Part shown: positions 18,231 through 30,056 of the stretch, in pieces
How positions within the stretch are numbered: position 1 is the first letter of the stretch
Layout of the letters: each line of letters opens with the position of its first letter
Assembly: GCA_002862435.1 (NCBI GenBank)
Contig: PKDC01000046.1
Span: 1-57,286 of the forward strand
Length of the DNA: 57,286 nt
Direction: 5' to 3'
Source of the DNA: Pseudomonadota bacterium
GTDB taxonomy: Bacteria > Pseudomonadota > Gammaproteobacteria > UBA5335
Translations under genes and position numbers: made by a program
The notes under the pieces: model-generated
The model's database searches: none
Seen by the model: the letters and a program-made list of their open reading frames with translations, nothing else
Told to the model about the DNA's origin: nothing

Positions 18231-18257
18231 TTGGCACTCAGCCCAATGGAGTGCCAA
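18231..18257. promoter_or_regulatory. CIRCE operator (HrcA binding site)
   Basis: Inverted repeat TTGGCACTC - 9 nt - GAGTGCCAA. The CIRCE consensus is TTAGCACTC-N9-GAGTGCTAA; the single A-to-G change is mirrored in both arms, keeping perfect symmetry. It lies 35 bp upstream of hrcA and overlaps the predicted transcription start of the promoter at 18263-18292. nadK starts 84 bp away on the other strand, so its expression could also be touched. Confidence 0.93.
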
Positions 18258-18262
18258 TCGTC

Positions 18263-18292
18263 ACCATAGCAACGGCCGGCAAACAGTGTCAA
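18263..18292 (-). promoter_or_regulatory. Sigma70-type promoter of hrcA
   Basis: On the minus strand TTGACA (18292-18287, consensus), an 18-nt spacer, then TATGGT (18268-18263). The predicted start site falls at the edge of the CIRCE operator, the classic layout for HrcA repression. Confidence 0.65.
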
Positions 18293-18340
18293 CGACTTGT
18301 CACACTCACTGTCCGGCCTTGGAAAAACAAGGCTAGCCAT

Positions 18341-19234
18341 ATGCCCAAATCGCCACCGCGCTTCGCGACCATCGGCCTGATCGGCAACCCCGCCAACGCC
18401 CAACTGGCGGCTACCCTGGCGCCACTGGCGGCCTACCTGCTGCGACGCGGCTGCCGCATCCTGCTCGACGAACGCTGCCAGGCGGCCAGTCCCGATCCCA
18501 CGCTACCGCTGCTCGCGCGCAGCGACATCGCCCGGCAGGTGGATCTCGTCATCGTGATCGGTGGCGATGGCACGTTTCTGGATGCGGCGCGGGCGGTGGG
18601 TCCCGAACAGGTGCCGCTGGTGGGCATCAACCTGGGTCGCCTGGGTTTCATGGTGGACATTCCGCCCGCCCAGATGGAACTGGCGCTGGACACGATCCTG
18701 GCCGGCGATTACCAGACCGACCAGCGCTTCCTGCTGGAGGGCACCGCTCTACGCGAGGATACCGTCCTGCATCGGGACACGGCGCTCAACGATGTCGTCA
18801 TCAACAAGCACCACGTCGCGCGCATGATCGAGTTCGACACTTACATCGATGGCCGTTACGTCAACAACCACCGTGCCGACGGGCTGATCGTGGCAACGCC
18901 CACCGGCTCCACGGCCTATGCGCTCTCTGGCGGCGGTCCGGTGATGCACCCGCAGCTCCAGGCCATCACCCTGGTGCCGATCTGCCCTCACGCCCTGGCC
19001 GATCGGCCCTTGGTGGTCAATGCCGCGGTGGAAATCGAGATTCGCATTGCGGCGCGCAACACCAATCCCGTGCAGGTCACCTGGGACGGGCAGAGCAGCG
19101 TCGAGCTGCGCAACGGGGACCGCGTGCGCATCCGCCGCAGCGATTTCGCGCTGACCTTGATCCACCCCAGCAACCATGATTACTTCCGGATCCTGCGCAG
19201 CAAGCTGCGCTGGGGCAGCCAACCGATCCCCTGA
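18341..19234 (+). CDS. nadK: NAD kinase
   Basis: 297 residues. Phosphorylates NAD to NADP with ATP. The glycine-rich motif VIGGDGTFLDAAR and the NAD-binding motif NHRADGLIVATPTGSTAYALSGGGP are intact; C-terminus SNHDYFRILRSKLRWG. I start at the ATG at 18341 (MPKSPPRFATIGLIG), which matches family length; an upstream in-frame ATG at 18251 would lie in the CIRCE operator. Only 12 bp separate it from recN, so the two form an operon, an order seen in many gammaproteobacteria. Confidence 0.97.
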   Translation: MPKSPPRFATIGLIGNPANAQLAATLAPLAAYLLRRGCRILLDERCQAASPDPTLPLLARSDIARQVDLVIVIGGDGTFLDAARAVGPEQVPLVGINLGRLGFMVDIPPAQMELALDTILAGDYQTDQRFLLEGTALREDTVLHRDTALNDVVINKHHVARMIEFDTYIDGRYVNNHRADGLIVATPTGSTAYALSGGGPVMHPQLQAITLVPICPHALADRPLVVNAAVEIEIRIAARNTNPVQVTWDGQSSVELRNGDRVRIRRSDFALTLIHPSNHDYFRILRSKLRWGSQPIP

Positions 19235-19246
19235 GGCCCGCGCGGC

Positions 19247-20932
19247 ATGCTGACACGCCTGGAAATCCGCAACTACACGCTCATCGACCACCTCGAACTG
19301 GATTTCGGGGCCGGTTTCTCCGCCCTGACGGGCGAAACCGGCGCGGGCAAATCCATTCTCATCGATGCCCTGGGTCTGTTGCTGGGCGATCGCGCCCGCA
19401 CCGATCTGATCCGCTCAGGCGCCACGCGAGCGGAACTGAGCGCCGAATTCGACCTGCAAGCCCTGCCCGAGGCGGCGCGCTGGCTCAGTGACGAGGCACT
19501 GGACGATGGGGATGCCTGTCAGTTGCGCCGGGTGTTGCAACGCGATGGCAGTTCCCGGATCACCATCAACGGCCGCACCGTCACTGCGCTGTCCCTGCGC
19601 ACCCTGGGACCGCTGCTGGTGGAAATCCATGGTCAACACGCTCACCAATCCCTGCTGCACAGCGCGGCGCAACGCAGCCTGCTGGACCGGATCGGCGGCC
19701 ACGATGCTCTGCTGGCTGCCGTGGAACACGCCCACGGCGAACTCAAGGAAGTTCTGGATACGCTGGCGCACCTGCAGGGCACAGGAGGCGACAAGGGCCC
19801 GCAAAAGGAGTGGCTGGAGATCCAGATCGCCGAACTGGACGACTTGGCGCCGCAGGCCGCGCAATGGGCGGAGCTGGTGGCCGAGCACAAACGCCAGGCC
19901 CATGGCGAACGGCTGTTGGCGCTGGCACAGGATGCCCTGGAACGACTCGACGGCGAAGGGCCACAGGCCTTGCGTCTATTGCAGCAGGCCCACCGTGACA
20001 TGGACGAGGCGCGCCGACTCGATCCTCGCTTGGATGAAATCACCCTACTGCTGGATCAGGCACTGATCCCCGCCCAGGAAGCCGAACGGGCGCTGGCGCA
20101 TTATCTGGCCGACACCCAGGTCGATCCCGAGCGCCTGGCCTGGCTGGAGGCGCGGATTGCGCGCTACCACCAGCTCGCGCGCAAGCATCACTGCCCGCCC
20201 GAGGAACTGGCGGACGCCCAGCTACGGCTGCGCCAGGAACTGGTGGCCTTGGCGCACAGCGCCGACCGGCAGGCGGAATTGCAGGCTCGTGAGATCCAAT
20301 TGCGAGCCGCGTATGCACAGGCCGCCGAAACCCTGGGCGCGGCGCGGCGCGCCACCGCGCTGCGTCTGGCCGGACAGATCGAGGAACAGGTGCGCGTGTT
20401 GGGCTTGCCCCATGCCCGCATCGCCATTGACGTGGAGACTCAACTCGATCGTCTCTCCCCGCATGGGCGGGAGCGTGTGGACATCACCATCAGTATGAAT
20501 CCAGGGCAGCCGCTGAAACCCCTGGCGCGCGTTGCCTCGGGCGGGGAACTGTCGCGCATCGCGCTGGCCATTGCCGTTGTGGCGGCGGCCCATGCCCCGG
20601 CGGGCTGCATGATCTTTGATGAAGTGGATGCCGGCGTCGGTGGCGCGGTGGCCGAGCTGATCGGCCAGCGCTTGGCGCAACTGGCGCGCCACGGCCAAAT
20701 CCTGTGCGTCACCCACCAGGCCCAGGTCGCCGCGTTTGCCCGGCAGCATTACCGCGTGTCCAAGCAGGTGCGCCAGGATGAGACCCATGCCGCAGTCCAG
20801 CGCCTGTCGGAATCGGAAACCACGGAAGAACTCGCAAGGATGCTGGGCGGGCGCACCATCACCGAACGCACCCGGGAGCACGCCCGTGAAATGCGTGCCC
20901 AGGCGCTTCAGTCGGATGTAGCAGCGGTCTGA
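19247..20932 (+). CDS. recN: DNA repair protein RecN
   Basis: 561 residues. SMC-like ATPase that acts in double-strand break repair. Walker A GETGAGKSILIDALG near the N-terminus, long coiled-coil arms (about residues 150-370), then the ABC signature ASGGELSRIALAIAV, Walker B CMIFDEVDAGVGG and the ATPase closing motif CVTHQAQVAAFA. recN is SOS-induced in E. coli, but I see no CTGT-N8-ACAG LexA site in the roughly 70 bp upstream; transcription probably comes from nadK. Its last 25 bp overlap the convergent fur gene. Confidence 0.97.
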   Translation: MLTRLEIRNYTLIDHLELDFGAGFSALTGETGAGKSILIDALGLLLGDRARTDLIRSGATRAELSAEFDLQALPEAARWLSDEALDDGDACQLRRVLQRDGSSRITINGRTVTALSLRTLGPLLVEIHGQHAHQSLLHSAAQRSLLDRIGGHDALLAAVEHAHGELKEVLDTLAHLQGTGGDKGPQKEWLEIQIAELDDLAPQAAQWAELVAEHKRQAHGERLLALAQDALERLDGEGPQALRLLQQAHRDMDEARRLDPRLDEITLLLDQALIPAQEAERALAHYLADTQVDPERLAWLEARIARYHQLARKHHCPPEELADAQLRLRQELVALAHSADRQAELQAREIQLRAAYAQAAETLGAARRATALRLAGQIEEQVRVLGLPHARIAIDVETQLDRLSPHGRERVDITISMNPGQPLKPLARVASGGELSRIALAIAVVAAAHAPAGCMIFDEVDAGVGGAVAELIGQRLAQLARHGQILCVTHQAQVAAFARQHYRVSKQVRQDETHAAVQRLSESETTEELARMLGGRTITERTREHAREMRAQALQSDVAAV

Positions 20933-21390
20933 TCGGCGTTATCACCGGGTGCGGCGGCGGATGGCTTGTGCCGACAATCCGGGCAAATACCATAGATGTA
21001 GAGGCTGTGATCGGTCATCTCATAGCCCATGCGCTGGGCAATCGACGCCTGGCGCGCCTCGATGGCATCGTCCATGAACTCGTCCACACGCCCACACTTC
21101 ACACACAGCATGTGGTCGTGATGGGCGCCCTGATTGATTTCGAAAACCGAGTGGCCGCTTTCGAAATTGAGGCGATTGACGAGCCCGGCGCTCTCGAACT
21201 GGGTCAGCACCCGGTAGACTGTGGCCAGCCCGATCTCCTCGCCTGAATCGAGCAGGGCCCGATAAAGATCCTCGGCGCTCATGTGGCGGGTGTCCCCCGC
21301 TTCGAGCATCTCCAGGATCTTGAGGCGGGGCAACGTGACCTTCAGGCCGACCTTGCGAATATCCTTGGATTCCAATTTGGTGCGCTCCAT
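20908..21390 (-). CDS. fur: Ferric uptake regulator Fur
   Basis: 160 residues. Iron-dependent dimeric repressor. N-terminal winged helix (KVGLKVTLPRLKILEMLE...HMSAEDLYRALL..GEEIGLATVYRVLTQFESAGLV) and metal-binding dimerisation domain (HHDHMLCVKCGRVDEF, then CPDCRHK). I start at MERTKLES (21390); the frame is open a further 53 codons but that part has no family match and crosses bamE. fur-bamE divergence is standard in gammaproteobacteria. The 3' end overlaps recN by 25 bp. Confidence 0.97.
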   Translation of the reverse strand: MERTKLESKDIRKVGLKVTLPRLKILEMLEAGDTRHMSAEDLYRALLDSGEEIGLATVYRVLTQFESAGLVNRLNFESGHSVFEINQGAHHDHMLCVKCGRVDEFMDDAIEARQASIAQRMGYEMTDHSLYIYGICPDCRHKPSAAAPGDNADQTAATSD

Positions 21391-21460
21391 TCCGGAAAAC
21401 CCATCGTCACCCGGTTTGTTTTTCGCTAAGATGACGTGCCTCGAACGGACTGTGAGCCCC

Positions 21461-21823
21461 ATGAAACGATTGATCCTGCCTTTGATTCTGACGCTCGGCG
21501 CCCTCTCTGGAGGATGCTTCGTGTACAAACCGGAGATTCGCCAAGGCAACTCGCTGGATCGTGCGGCCGTGGATCAGCTCGCGCCCGGCTTGACCCGGGA
21601 CCAAGTGCAGTATCTGCTCGGTCGACCCGTTCTCAAAAACCTGTTCGACGCCAATCGCTGGGACTACGTATTTTACCACCGGAACCGGCGTGATGAAGAA
21701 AAATGCCGTCTGACAGTGTTTTTCGAGCAGGATCGACTGGCGCGCATCGAACGCGAACCTGAAGGCGCCGCCTTCGATGCCTGTATCGACCAGTCCGCCC
21801 GCATCAAACCCAACAAGTTCTAA
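21461..21823 (+). CDS. bamE: Outer membrane assembly lipoprotein BamE
   Basis: 120 residues. Lipoprotein subunit of the BAM complex that inserts beta-barrel proteins into the outer membrane. A signal peptide with lipobox LSGGC (lipidated Cys19) is followed by the BamE fold (YKPEIRQGNSLDRAAVDQLAPGLTRDQVQYLLGRPV) and the conserved WDYVFYHR. The ATG at 21461 places the signal peptide correctly. Divergent from fur, with 70 bp between them that contain a TAAGAT -10-like hexamer at 21427. Confidence 0.95.
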   Translation: MKRLILPLILTLGALSGGCFVYKPEIRQGNSLDRAAVDQLAPGLTRDQVQYLLGRPVLKNLFDANRWDYVFYHRNRRDEEKCRLTVFFEQDRLARIEREPEGAAFDACIDQSARIKPNKF

Positions 21824-21893
21824 CGAAGCTCTGGAAAACCCGTTTCCGAACTCGAATACGGGGCGTTGCGTTTGAATTCTCGCGGCGCTCGCC

Positions 21894-21914
21894 GCATCGG
21901 CTGATCCCCGATGC
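21894..21914. terminator. Hairpin between bamE and aspS
   Basis: Seven-bp inverted repeat GCATCGG / CCGATGC with a 7-nt loop, followed on the plus strand by the T-rich GATTCTTTC. Lies between the convergent ends of bamE and aspS; a weak bidirectional terminator is the simplest reading. Confidence 0.4.
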
Positions 21915-21959
21915 AGCGATTCTTTCACACCCTCAAGACCGAGCGAGACAGTGAACGGC

Positions 21960-23735
21960 CTATGCAGCCGGCGCGCCGCGCAGGCGGATGCCCAGCTCCC
22001 GCAGCTGCGCCTCGCTGGCGGATCCCGGCGCACGAGTGAGCGGGCAACTCGCGGTCTGGGTCTTGGGGAAGGCGATGACATCGCGGATGCTCCTGGCGCC
22101 GGCCATCAACATCACCAGCCGGTCGAGCCCGAAGGCGAGCCCGCCATGGGGTGGACAGCCGTACTTGAGGGCGTCGAGCAGGAAGCCGAATTTCTCCTCG
22201 GCCTCCTCCCGCCCGATGCCCAGCAGGTTGAACACGACTTGTTGCATTTCGGGGCGATGGATGCGCACCGAACCGCCACCCAGCTCGGTGCCGTTGAGCA
22301 CCATGTCGTAGGCGCGCGACACCGCCCGCCCCGGATCGGCCGCCAGCGCGGCGGCATCGCTCACCCGCGGCGCGGTGAAGGGATGGTGCAGGGCCTGGAA
22401 GCGCTGGGTCTGTTCGTCCCACTCGAACATGGGGAAGTCCACCACCCACAACGGCCGCCAACCTGCCGCAACCAAATCCAGATCCTGCCCCAGGCGCAGG
22501 CGCAGCGCGCCCAGCGATTCACTCACCACGCGCGCCTTGTCGGCGCCGAAGAACACCAGATCGCCGTCCTCGGCGCCGCAGCGCGCCAGCATGGCCTCGA
22601 TCACCTCCATGGGGAGGAATTTGACGATGGGCGATTGCAGGCCCGCGGCCCCGGCAGCGCGCTCGTTGACCTTGATGTAGGCCAAGCCCTTGGCGCCGTA
22701 GCGGCCCACCAGCTCGGTGTAGCCGTCGATGTCCTTGCGCGAAAGCCGGCCGCCGCCCGGCACGCGCAACGCCGCCACACGACCGTCCGCATCGTTGGCC
22801 GGGCCGGCGAACACCTTGAAATCGACCTCGCGCAGGAGATCAGCGACTTCCGTCAGCTCCAACGGGATGCGCAGGTCCGGCTTGTCGGAACCATAACGGG
22901 CCATGGCCTCGGCATGGGTCATGCGCGGGAATGACTCGGGCAGGCGCTCGCCCAACACCTCGGCGAACAGCTCGCGGATCATGCCCTCCATGAGCTGCAT
23001 GATGCCCTCCTCGTCCAGGAACGAGGTCTCGATATCGACCTGGGTGAACTCGGGCTGGCGGTCGGCGCGCAAGTCCTCGTCGCGGAAACAGCGCACCACC
23101 TGGTAGTAGCGGTCAATGCCGCCCATCATCAGCAACTGTTTGAAAAGCTGGGGCGACTGCGGCAGGGCGAAGAACTGGCCCGGATGGGTGCGGCTGGGCA
23201 CGAGATAATCGCGGGCGCCCTCCGGCGTGGCGCGGGTCAGCATGGGCGTTTCCACGTCCATGAAGCCCTGGCGATCCAGATGGTTGCGCAAGAAGGTCGT
23301 CACCCGGGCGCGCAGCTTCAGGTTGGCGAGCATGGCGGGACGGCGCAGGTCGATGTAGCGGTAGCGCAGGCGCACGTCCTCGCCGACATCATCTTCATCC
23401 AACTGGAACGGCGGCGTCTGGGCAGAGTTCAGCACCTCAAGGGACTCTGCGACCACTTCCACCGCCCCAGTCGACATGCGGGGATTCTCGGTGCCCGGCG
23501 GCCGGCGCCGCACCCGGCCACGGATGCGCAGCACATATTCGCTGCGCACCGTCTCGGCGGCGGCAAACACTTCGGCCGCATCGGGATGGCACACCACCTG
23601 CGCCAAGCCTTCCCGGTCGCGCAGGTCGATGAAGATCACCCCCCCATGGTCGCGCCGCCGATGCACCCAGCCGGCCAGCTCCACCTCCTGATCCAGCAGG
23701 GTGACATCCAGGGTTCCACAATAATGACTGCGCAT
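21960..23735 (-). CDS. aspS: Aspartate--tRNA ligase
   Basis: 591 residues, bacterial-type class II synthetase. N-terminal OB-fold anticodon domain ([31 protein letters not shown]), motif 1 and 2 ([20 protein letters not shown]), the QSPQ loop, the GAD insertion domain unique to bacterial AspRS (about residues 285-420), and motif 3 ([16 protein letters not shown]). I start at [10 protein letters not shown] (23735), the usual N-terminus; a start 12 codons upstream is open. It lies downstream of fmdB on the same strand, a common pairing. Confidence 0.98.
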   Translation of the reverse strand: MRSHYCGTLDVTLLDQEVELAGWVHRRRDHGGVIFIDLRDREGLAQVVCHPDAAEVFAAAETVRSEYVLRIRGRVRRRPPGTENPRMSTGAVEVVAESLEVLNSAQTPPFQLDEDDVGEDVRLRYRYIDLRRPAMLANLKLRARVTTFLRNHLDRQGFMDVETPMLTRATPEGARDYLVPSRTHPGQFFALPQSPQLFKQLLMMGGIDRYYQVVRCFRDEDLRADRQPEFTQVDIETSFLDEEGIMQLMEGMIRELFAEVLGERLPESFPRMTHAEAMARYGSDKPDLRIPLELTEVADLLREVDFKVFAGPANDADGRVAALRVPGGGRLSRKDIDGYTELVGRYGAKGLAYIKVNERAAGAAGLQSPIVKFLPMEVIEAMLARCGAEDGDLVFFGADKARVVSESLGALRLRLGQDLDLVAAGWRPLWVVDFPMFEWDEQTQRFQALHHPFTAPRVSDAAALAADPGRAVSRAYDMVLNGTELGGGSVRIHRPEMQQVVFNLLGIGREEAEEKFGFLLDALKYGCPPHGGLAFGLDRLVMLMAGARSIRDVIAFPKTQTASCPLTRAPGSASEAQLRELGIRLRGAPAA

Positions 23736-23867
23736 ATCCAAAATCCGTGCTGCGATCGGCGAGGGCCGCATCGAAAAAACAGCGCGGGCGAACCTGGGCT
23801 CAGGTCCGCCGGCACCGGCGGGGTGGGGCCATGTTAGGGAAGGGGCTGGACCCCGACAAGAGGCGTT

Positions 23868-24176
23868 TCAGTCGCTCGAACTCGTCGGCGTGCTGCTCGC
23901 TGGGGCGCTTGGGGTGCTGCCGCTCCCGGAATCGCCGGATGAGGCGCTCGAGGCGCTCGACGAGCCGGTCGATTCGGCGACGTTGCGTTTGTTGCCGCTC
24001 TTGAAATCGGTTTCATACCAGCCGCTGCCCTTAAGTCGGAAGCCGGCCGCCGACACCAATCGGTTCAGCGTCGGCTGGCCACAGGCGGGGCAGTCCTTGA
24101 GCGGTTCTTCGCTGAGTTTCTGCAGGCTTTCCAGGCGGTGCCCGCAGGCCTGGCACTGGTATTCGTAGATGGGCAT
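23868..24176 (-). CDS. FmdB family zinc-ribbon protein
   Basis: 102 residues. Starts MPIYEYQCQACGH and has a zinc ribbon with Cys8, Cys11, Cys29 and Cys32, the FmdB/CxxC regulatory-type signature. After residue 70 it becomes a low-complexity Ser/Gly/Pro tail of about 32 residues, probably disordered and fast-evolving. Members commonly sit beside aspS, as here (132 bp upstream of it); the function is unsettled despite the historic link to formamidase regulation. Confidence 0.9.
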   Translation of the reverse strand: MPIYEYQCQACGHRLESLQKLSEEPLKDCPACGQPTLNRLVSAAGFRLKGSGWYETDFKSGNKRNVAESTGSSSASSASSGDSGSGSTPSAPASSTPTSSSD

Positions 24177-24244
24177 GGGATCCTCACAATGCGAAAGGGC
24201 TATTCAGGAACGATCATGCCGGGTTGTGCTGGGCCGGCCCCGGC

Positions 24245-24271
24245 GGCCGTCATCCCATCCGGATGACGGCC
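24245..24271. terminator. Hairpin between clpB and fmdB
   Basis: Perfect 11-bp inverted repeat GGCCGTCATCC / GGATGACGGCC with a 5-nt loop, about 65 bp after the clpB stop. No T-tract is present, so it may terminate weakly or only protect the clpB mRNA end. Confidence 0.5.
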
Positions 24272-24334
24272 TGAGTCTGGGGACGGCCCGCACCATTTCA
24301 AGGATGCCGGCAAAGCGCCATAGTATATCGCCCC

Positions 24335-26920
<2,586 letters not shown>

Positions 26921-26974
26921 GAGCAATCCCCCGTCAGTTTCGAATGGGCCGTCAGGCCCAAGAGTTGCCCATGG

Positions 26975-27003
26975 AGATGGGGACGGGCATGACCGATGTC
27001 AAG
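26975..27003 (-). promoter_or_regulatory. Sigma32-type heat-shock promoter of clpB
   Basis: On the minus strand CTTGAC (27003-26998), a 15-nt spacer, then CCCCATCT (26982-26975), an exact sigma32 -10. Leader to the clpB ATG is about 50 nt. The same element pair appears upstream of grpE and dnaK in this window, which makes chance unlikely. Confidence 0.76.
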
Positions 27004-27084
27004 CCGAGCCCATCCGATGGGAAAGCAAGGGGCATAGCCAAATCATCAAAACGGCGTTGAACCATTGCGCGTCCCTCAGGGCGC

Positions 27085-29613
27085 CTAGCGGCGGTAGAAC
27101 CGGCGTTTGGCCATTTCCGTGGCCAGCAGATACAACCCCACAATCGCCAAGATGGCAGCCATGACGGTGCCAGGCAGCGGCACGAAATCGAACACCGCGA
27201 CTCCCGGCAGATAGGGCAGACCGAGTGCCACCGCGACCAGGATCGCGGTCAGCCCCAGCAGCAGATTGCCCGGGCGGCTGCGGTAGCAGGGCAATCGGGT
27301 GCGCACCACCAGTACCACCAGCAGCTCGGTGAGCAGCGATTCCACGAACCAGCCGGTACGAAAATGTGGCGCCGACGCATCCGTTAGCCAGAACAGGGTC
27401 GCAAAAGTGAGCCCGTCGAACAGCGAACTGATCAGGCCGAAGGTGAGCATGAATCGGCGCACGGCGGCAATGTTCCAGCGATGGGGCCGATCCACCGCGG
27501 CACGGTCGACGCGGTCGATGGCGATGCCGATGGCCGGAATATCGGAGAGAAAATTGTTGAGCAGAATCTGCTTCGCCAACAGCGGCAGGAAGGGCAAGAA
27601 CAGCGAGGCAAACGCCATGCTGACCATGTTGCCGAAGTTGGCGCTGGTGGTCATGTAGATGTATTTGAGGGTGTTGGCGAAGGTGGTGCGTCCGTATTCG
27701 ATGCCCTGACGCAGGACCTCCAGATCCGGACCCAGCAGCACGAAGTCCGCCGCCTCCTTGGCCACATCCACCGCCGTGTCGACCGAGATGCCGGCATCGG
27801 CGGCATAGAGCGCCGGCGCATCGTTGATGCCATCGCCCAGGTAGCCGACGACGTGCCCGGCGTGGCGCAGGGCCAGGATGATGCGCTCTTTCTGGCTGGG
27901 GTCGACTTCCACAAACAGGTCGGTGCGGGCGGCCCGATGCCAGAAGGCTTCGTCCTTGAGCTGGTTGATCTCCTGGCCGGTCAGCACCCGGGGCGCGTGC
28001 ATGCCGACCTGTTCCGCCACATGGACGGCGACCAGACGATTGTCGCCGGTGATCACCTTGACCTGTACGCCCAGTGCGGCGAGCCGGTCCAGGGTCTCGC
28101 GCACCCCGGCCTTGGGCGGATCGGCGAACAGCAGGAAGCCCTCGAAGGTCATGCTCTGTTCTTCGGCCGCCGTGTAGGCCGGCTGTTCGGGCACGCGCCG
28201 GCTGGCCACGCCCAGCACCCGAAATCCCTGCTGGCTCCAGGCCCCGAAACGCTGCTCCAGCCCGGCGCGCAAGCTTGCATCCAGTGGGCGCTCCTGGTCA
28301 CTGTCGCGCACCCGGGTACAGACTTCCGCCACCGTGGCAAAGGCGCCCTTGCAGATCAAGAGGCGCTCGTCCGCCGGCCCCAGCCCCGCCACGCTGAGCC
28401 GCTTGCGCTGGAAATCGTAGGGAATCTCATCGAGCTTGCGCCAGTCCTCCGGCCTGAACCCCACCGGCGCGCCACCGGCGACGATGGCCTGGTCCAGCGG
28501 ATTGGCGATGCCGGTCTCCCACGCGGCGTTCAGATAGGCGAGGCTCCGCACCCGCAGGGCATCGACGCCGGCGGGGTCGACGCCCTGTTCGAGGCGCACC
28601 GCGCCCTCGGTCAAGGTGCCGGTCTTGTCGGTGCAGAACACATCCATGCTGCCGAGGTTTTCGATGGCGTTGAGTCGCCGCACGATGACGCCCTTGGCCG
28701 CCATGGCGCGGGCACCGCGTCCCAGGGTGACGGTGATGACCGCCGGCAACAGCTCGGGTGACAGGCCTACGGCGAGAGCGATCGAAAACAGCAGCGCCTC
28801 CAGCACCGGGCGCTCGAACAGCACATTGATGGCAAACGCGACAACGACCAGCACCAGCATGACTTGCGTGAGCAGATACCCGAAACGGCGGATGCCGCGC
28901 TCGAATTCAGTTTCCGGCGGCCGCAGGTTCAGGCGATGGGCAATGTTGCCAAACTGGGTGCGAGCACCGGTTTCGATCACCAGTAGCTGCGCCGTGCCGC
29001 TGCGCACCGAAGTGCCCATGAACGCGCAGTTGGTCCGCTCCGGCAGACTGGCATCGGGCGCCACCACGCCCGGCATCTTCTCCGCCGGAAAGGTCTCGCC
29101 GGTCAGCGCGGCCTGAATGACGAAACAATCCCTCGCAGCCAGGATCAGTCCGTCGGCCGGAATCAGGCTGCCCGCCGCGAGCATCACGACATCGCCCGGC
29201 ACCACCGCCTCGGCCGGGATCTCGACCGGCGCGCCATCCCGCAGCACGCGGGCCTTGAGCGACACCTGCTGGCGCAATTTCTGCACCGCCCGCGAGGCAC
29301 TGTATTCCTGTGCGAAACCGAGCAGACCGCTGCCGGCGACGATGGCGAGGATAATCGAGGCGTCCAGCCATTCGCCGATCGCCAGGGAGACTATGGCGGC
29401 GAACAGCAAAATCAGCACCAGCGGACTGGCGAACTGCTTGACCAGAGCCGACAACGCGCCCGAGCCCTTGGCGTCGCGCAGACGGTTGGGCCCGAACTCC
29501 CGCAGCCGGCGCTGGGCCTCTGCGTCGGTGAGGCCCCCGGCGGCACTGTCCAGGGCCGCGACGACCGCTGTGGCGGGCTGGCTCCAGTAAGCCTTCAACA
29601 CCAGATTCGTCAT
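27085..29613 (-). CDS. MgtA-type P-type ATPase, probable Mg2+ importer
   Basis: 842 residues, inner-membrane P-type ATPase. Actuator motif TGETFPAEK (about 171-179), phosphorylation site Asp329 in CTDKTGTLTEG, nucleotide domain, hinge GDGINDAPAL, and about ten transmembrane helices with a six-helix C-terminal block. The sequence best fits the MgtA/MgtB branch (transmembrane SPELLPAVITVTLGRGARAMAAKGVIVRRL, compared with TPEMLP in E. coli MgtA). Mg2+ as substrate is inferred from family only. The gene stands alone with a 443-bp gene-free region upstream that could hold a long 5' leader, as known for mgtA in enterics. Confidence 0.88.
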   Translation of the reverse strand: MTNLVLKAYWSQPATAVVAALDSAAGGLTDAEAQRRLREFGPNRLRDAKGSGALSALVKQFASPLVLILLFAAIVSLAIGEWLDASIILAIVAGSGLLGFAQEYSASRAVQKLRQQVSLKARVLRDGAPVEIPAEAVVPGDVVMLAAGSLIPADGLILAARDCFVIQAALTGETFPAEKMPGVVAPDASLPERTNCAFMGTSVRSGTAQLLVIETGARTQFGNIAHRLNLRPPETEFERGIRRFGYLLTQVMLVLVVVAFAINVLFERPVLEALLFSIALAVGLSPELLPAVITVTLGRGARAMAAKGVIVRRLNAIENLGSMDVFCTDKTGTLTEGAVRLEQGVDPAGVDALRVRSLAYLNAAWETGIANPLDQAIVAGGAPVGFRPEDWRKLDEIPYDFQRKRLSVAGLGPADERLLICKGAFATVAEVCTRVRDSDQERPLDASLRAGLEQRFGAWSQQGFRVLGVASRRVPEQPAYTAAEEQSMTFEGFLLFADPPKAGVRETLDRLAALGVQVKVITGDNRLVAVHVAEQVGMHAPRVLTGQEINQLKDEAFWHRAARTDLFVEVDPSQKERIILALRHAGHVVGYLGDGINDAPALYAADAGISVDTAVDVAKEAADFVLLGPDLEVLRQGIEYGRTTFANTLKYIYMTTSANFGNMVSMAFASLFLPFLPLLAKQILLNNFLSDIPAIGIAIDRVDRAAVDRPHRWNIAAVRRFMLTFGLISSLFDGLTFATLFWLTDASAPHFRTGWFVESLLTELLVVLVVRTRLPCYRSRPGNLLLGLTAILVAVALGLPYLPGVAVFDFVPLPGTVMAAILAIVGLYLLATEMAKRRFYRR

Positions 29614-30056
29614 GACGTGTCACCCATTCCAATGCAAACCACAACACGACCGCCCGATGACGACCACTCTCCGGGCGCGTTCCGCAGCCACCTTCACAAT
29701 CCGGACCTGTAACGGCAACGGACCGGGGGCGCAGCCGCCATCCGTTTCGCCTTTCCACCGGACACGCCTTCACGGCGACTTTCCTGCGGTGCGGATCACG
29801 CTCTGGCAGCCCGTGCTGGCGGGACTGTGGCCGGCACGGCGGGAGATCCACCGGAAAGCGCGGCCTGTGGTGCATCCAGGCGCATCCATCAAGAAGACGA
29901 AAGCGCGTTGCACCCTTTTTAGCCCTTTCGGCGAGGCTTTTGTCGTCCGGACAAGATCAGTAGCGCGTGGAGCGCGAAGCGGCGGAATCGGGCCCAGACA
30001 ATCCGGCACCCAGTTCCATGATGGTGCCGCCCTGTGACGGAGTGGCGGCAAATGGG
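29614..30056. other. Gene-free region upstream of the P-type ATPase
   Basis: 443 bp without a convincing gene. Open frames here lack family features and have poor start sites. It must carry the promoter and leader of the minus-strand P-type ATPase. A 39-codon minus-strand frame ending at 29770 could be a leader peptide, but it is not proline-rich like MgtL. I cannot define a riboswitch by eye. Confidence 0.5.

Noticed and set aside
18197..18403. 68-codon N-terminal extension of hrcA
   Set aside because: It would translate through the CIRCE operator and promoter and into nadK; the family N-terminus starts at the ATG pair near 18199.
19180..19246. LexA box before recN
   Set aside because: I looked for CTGT-N8-ACAG and found none; recN seems to be read from nadK.
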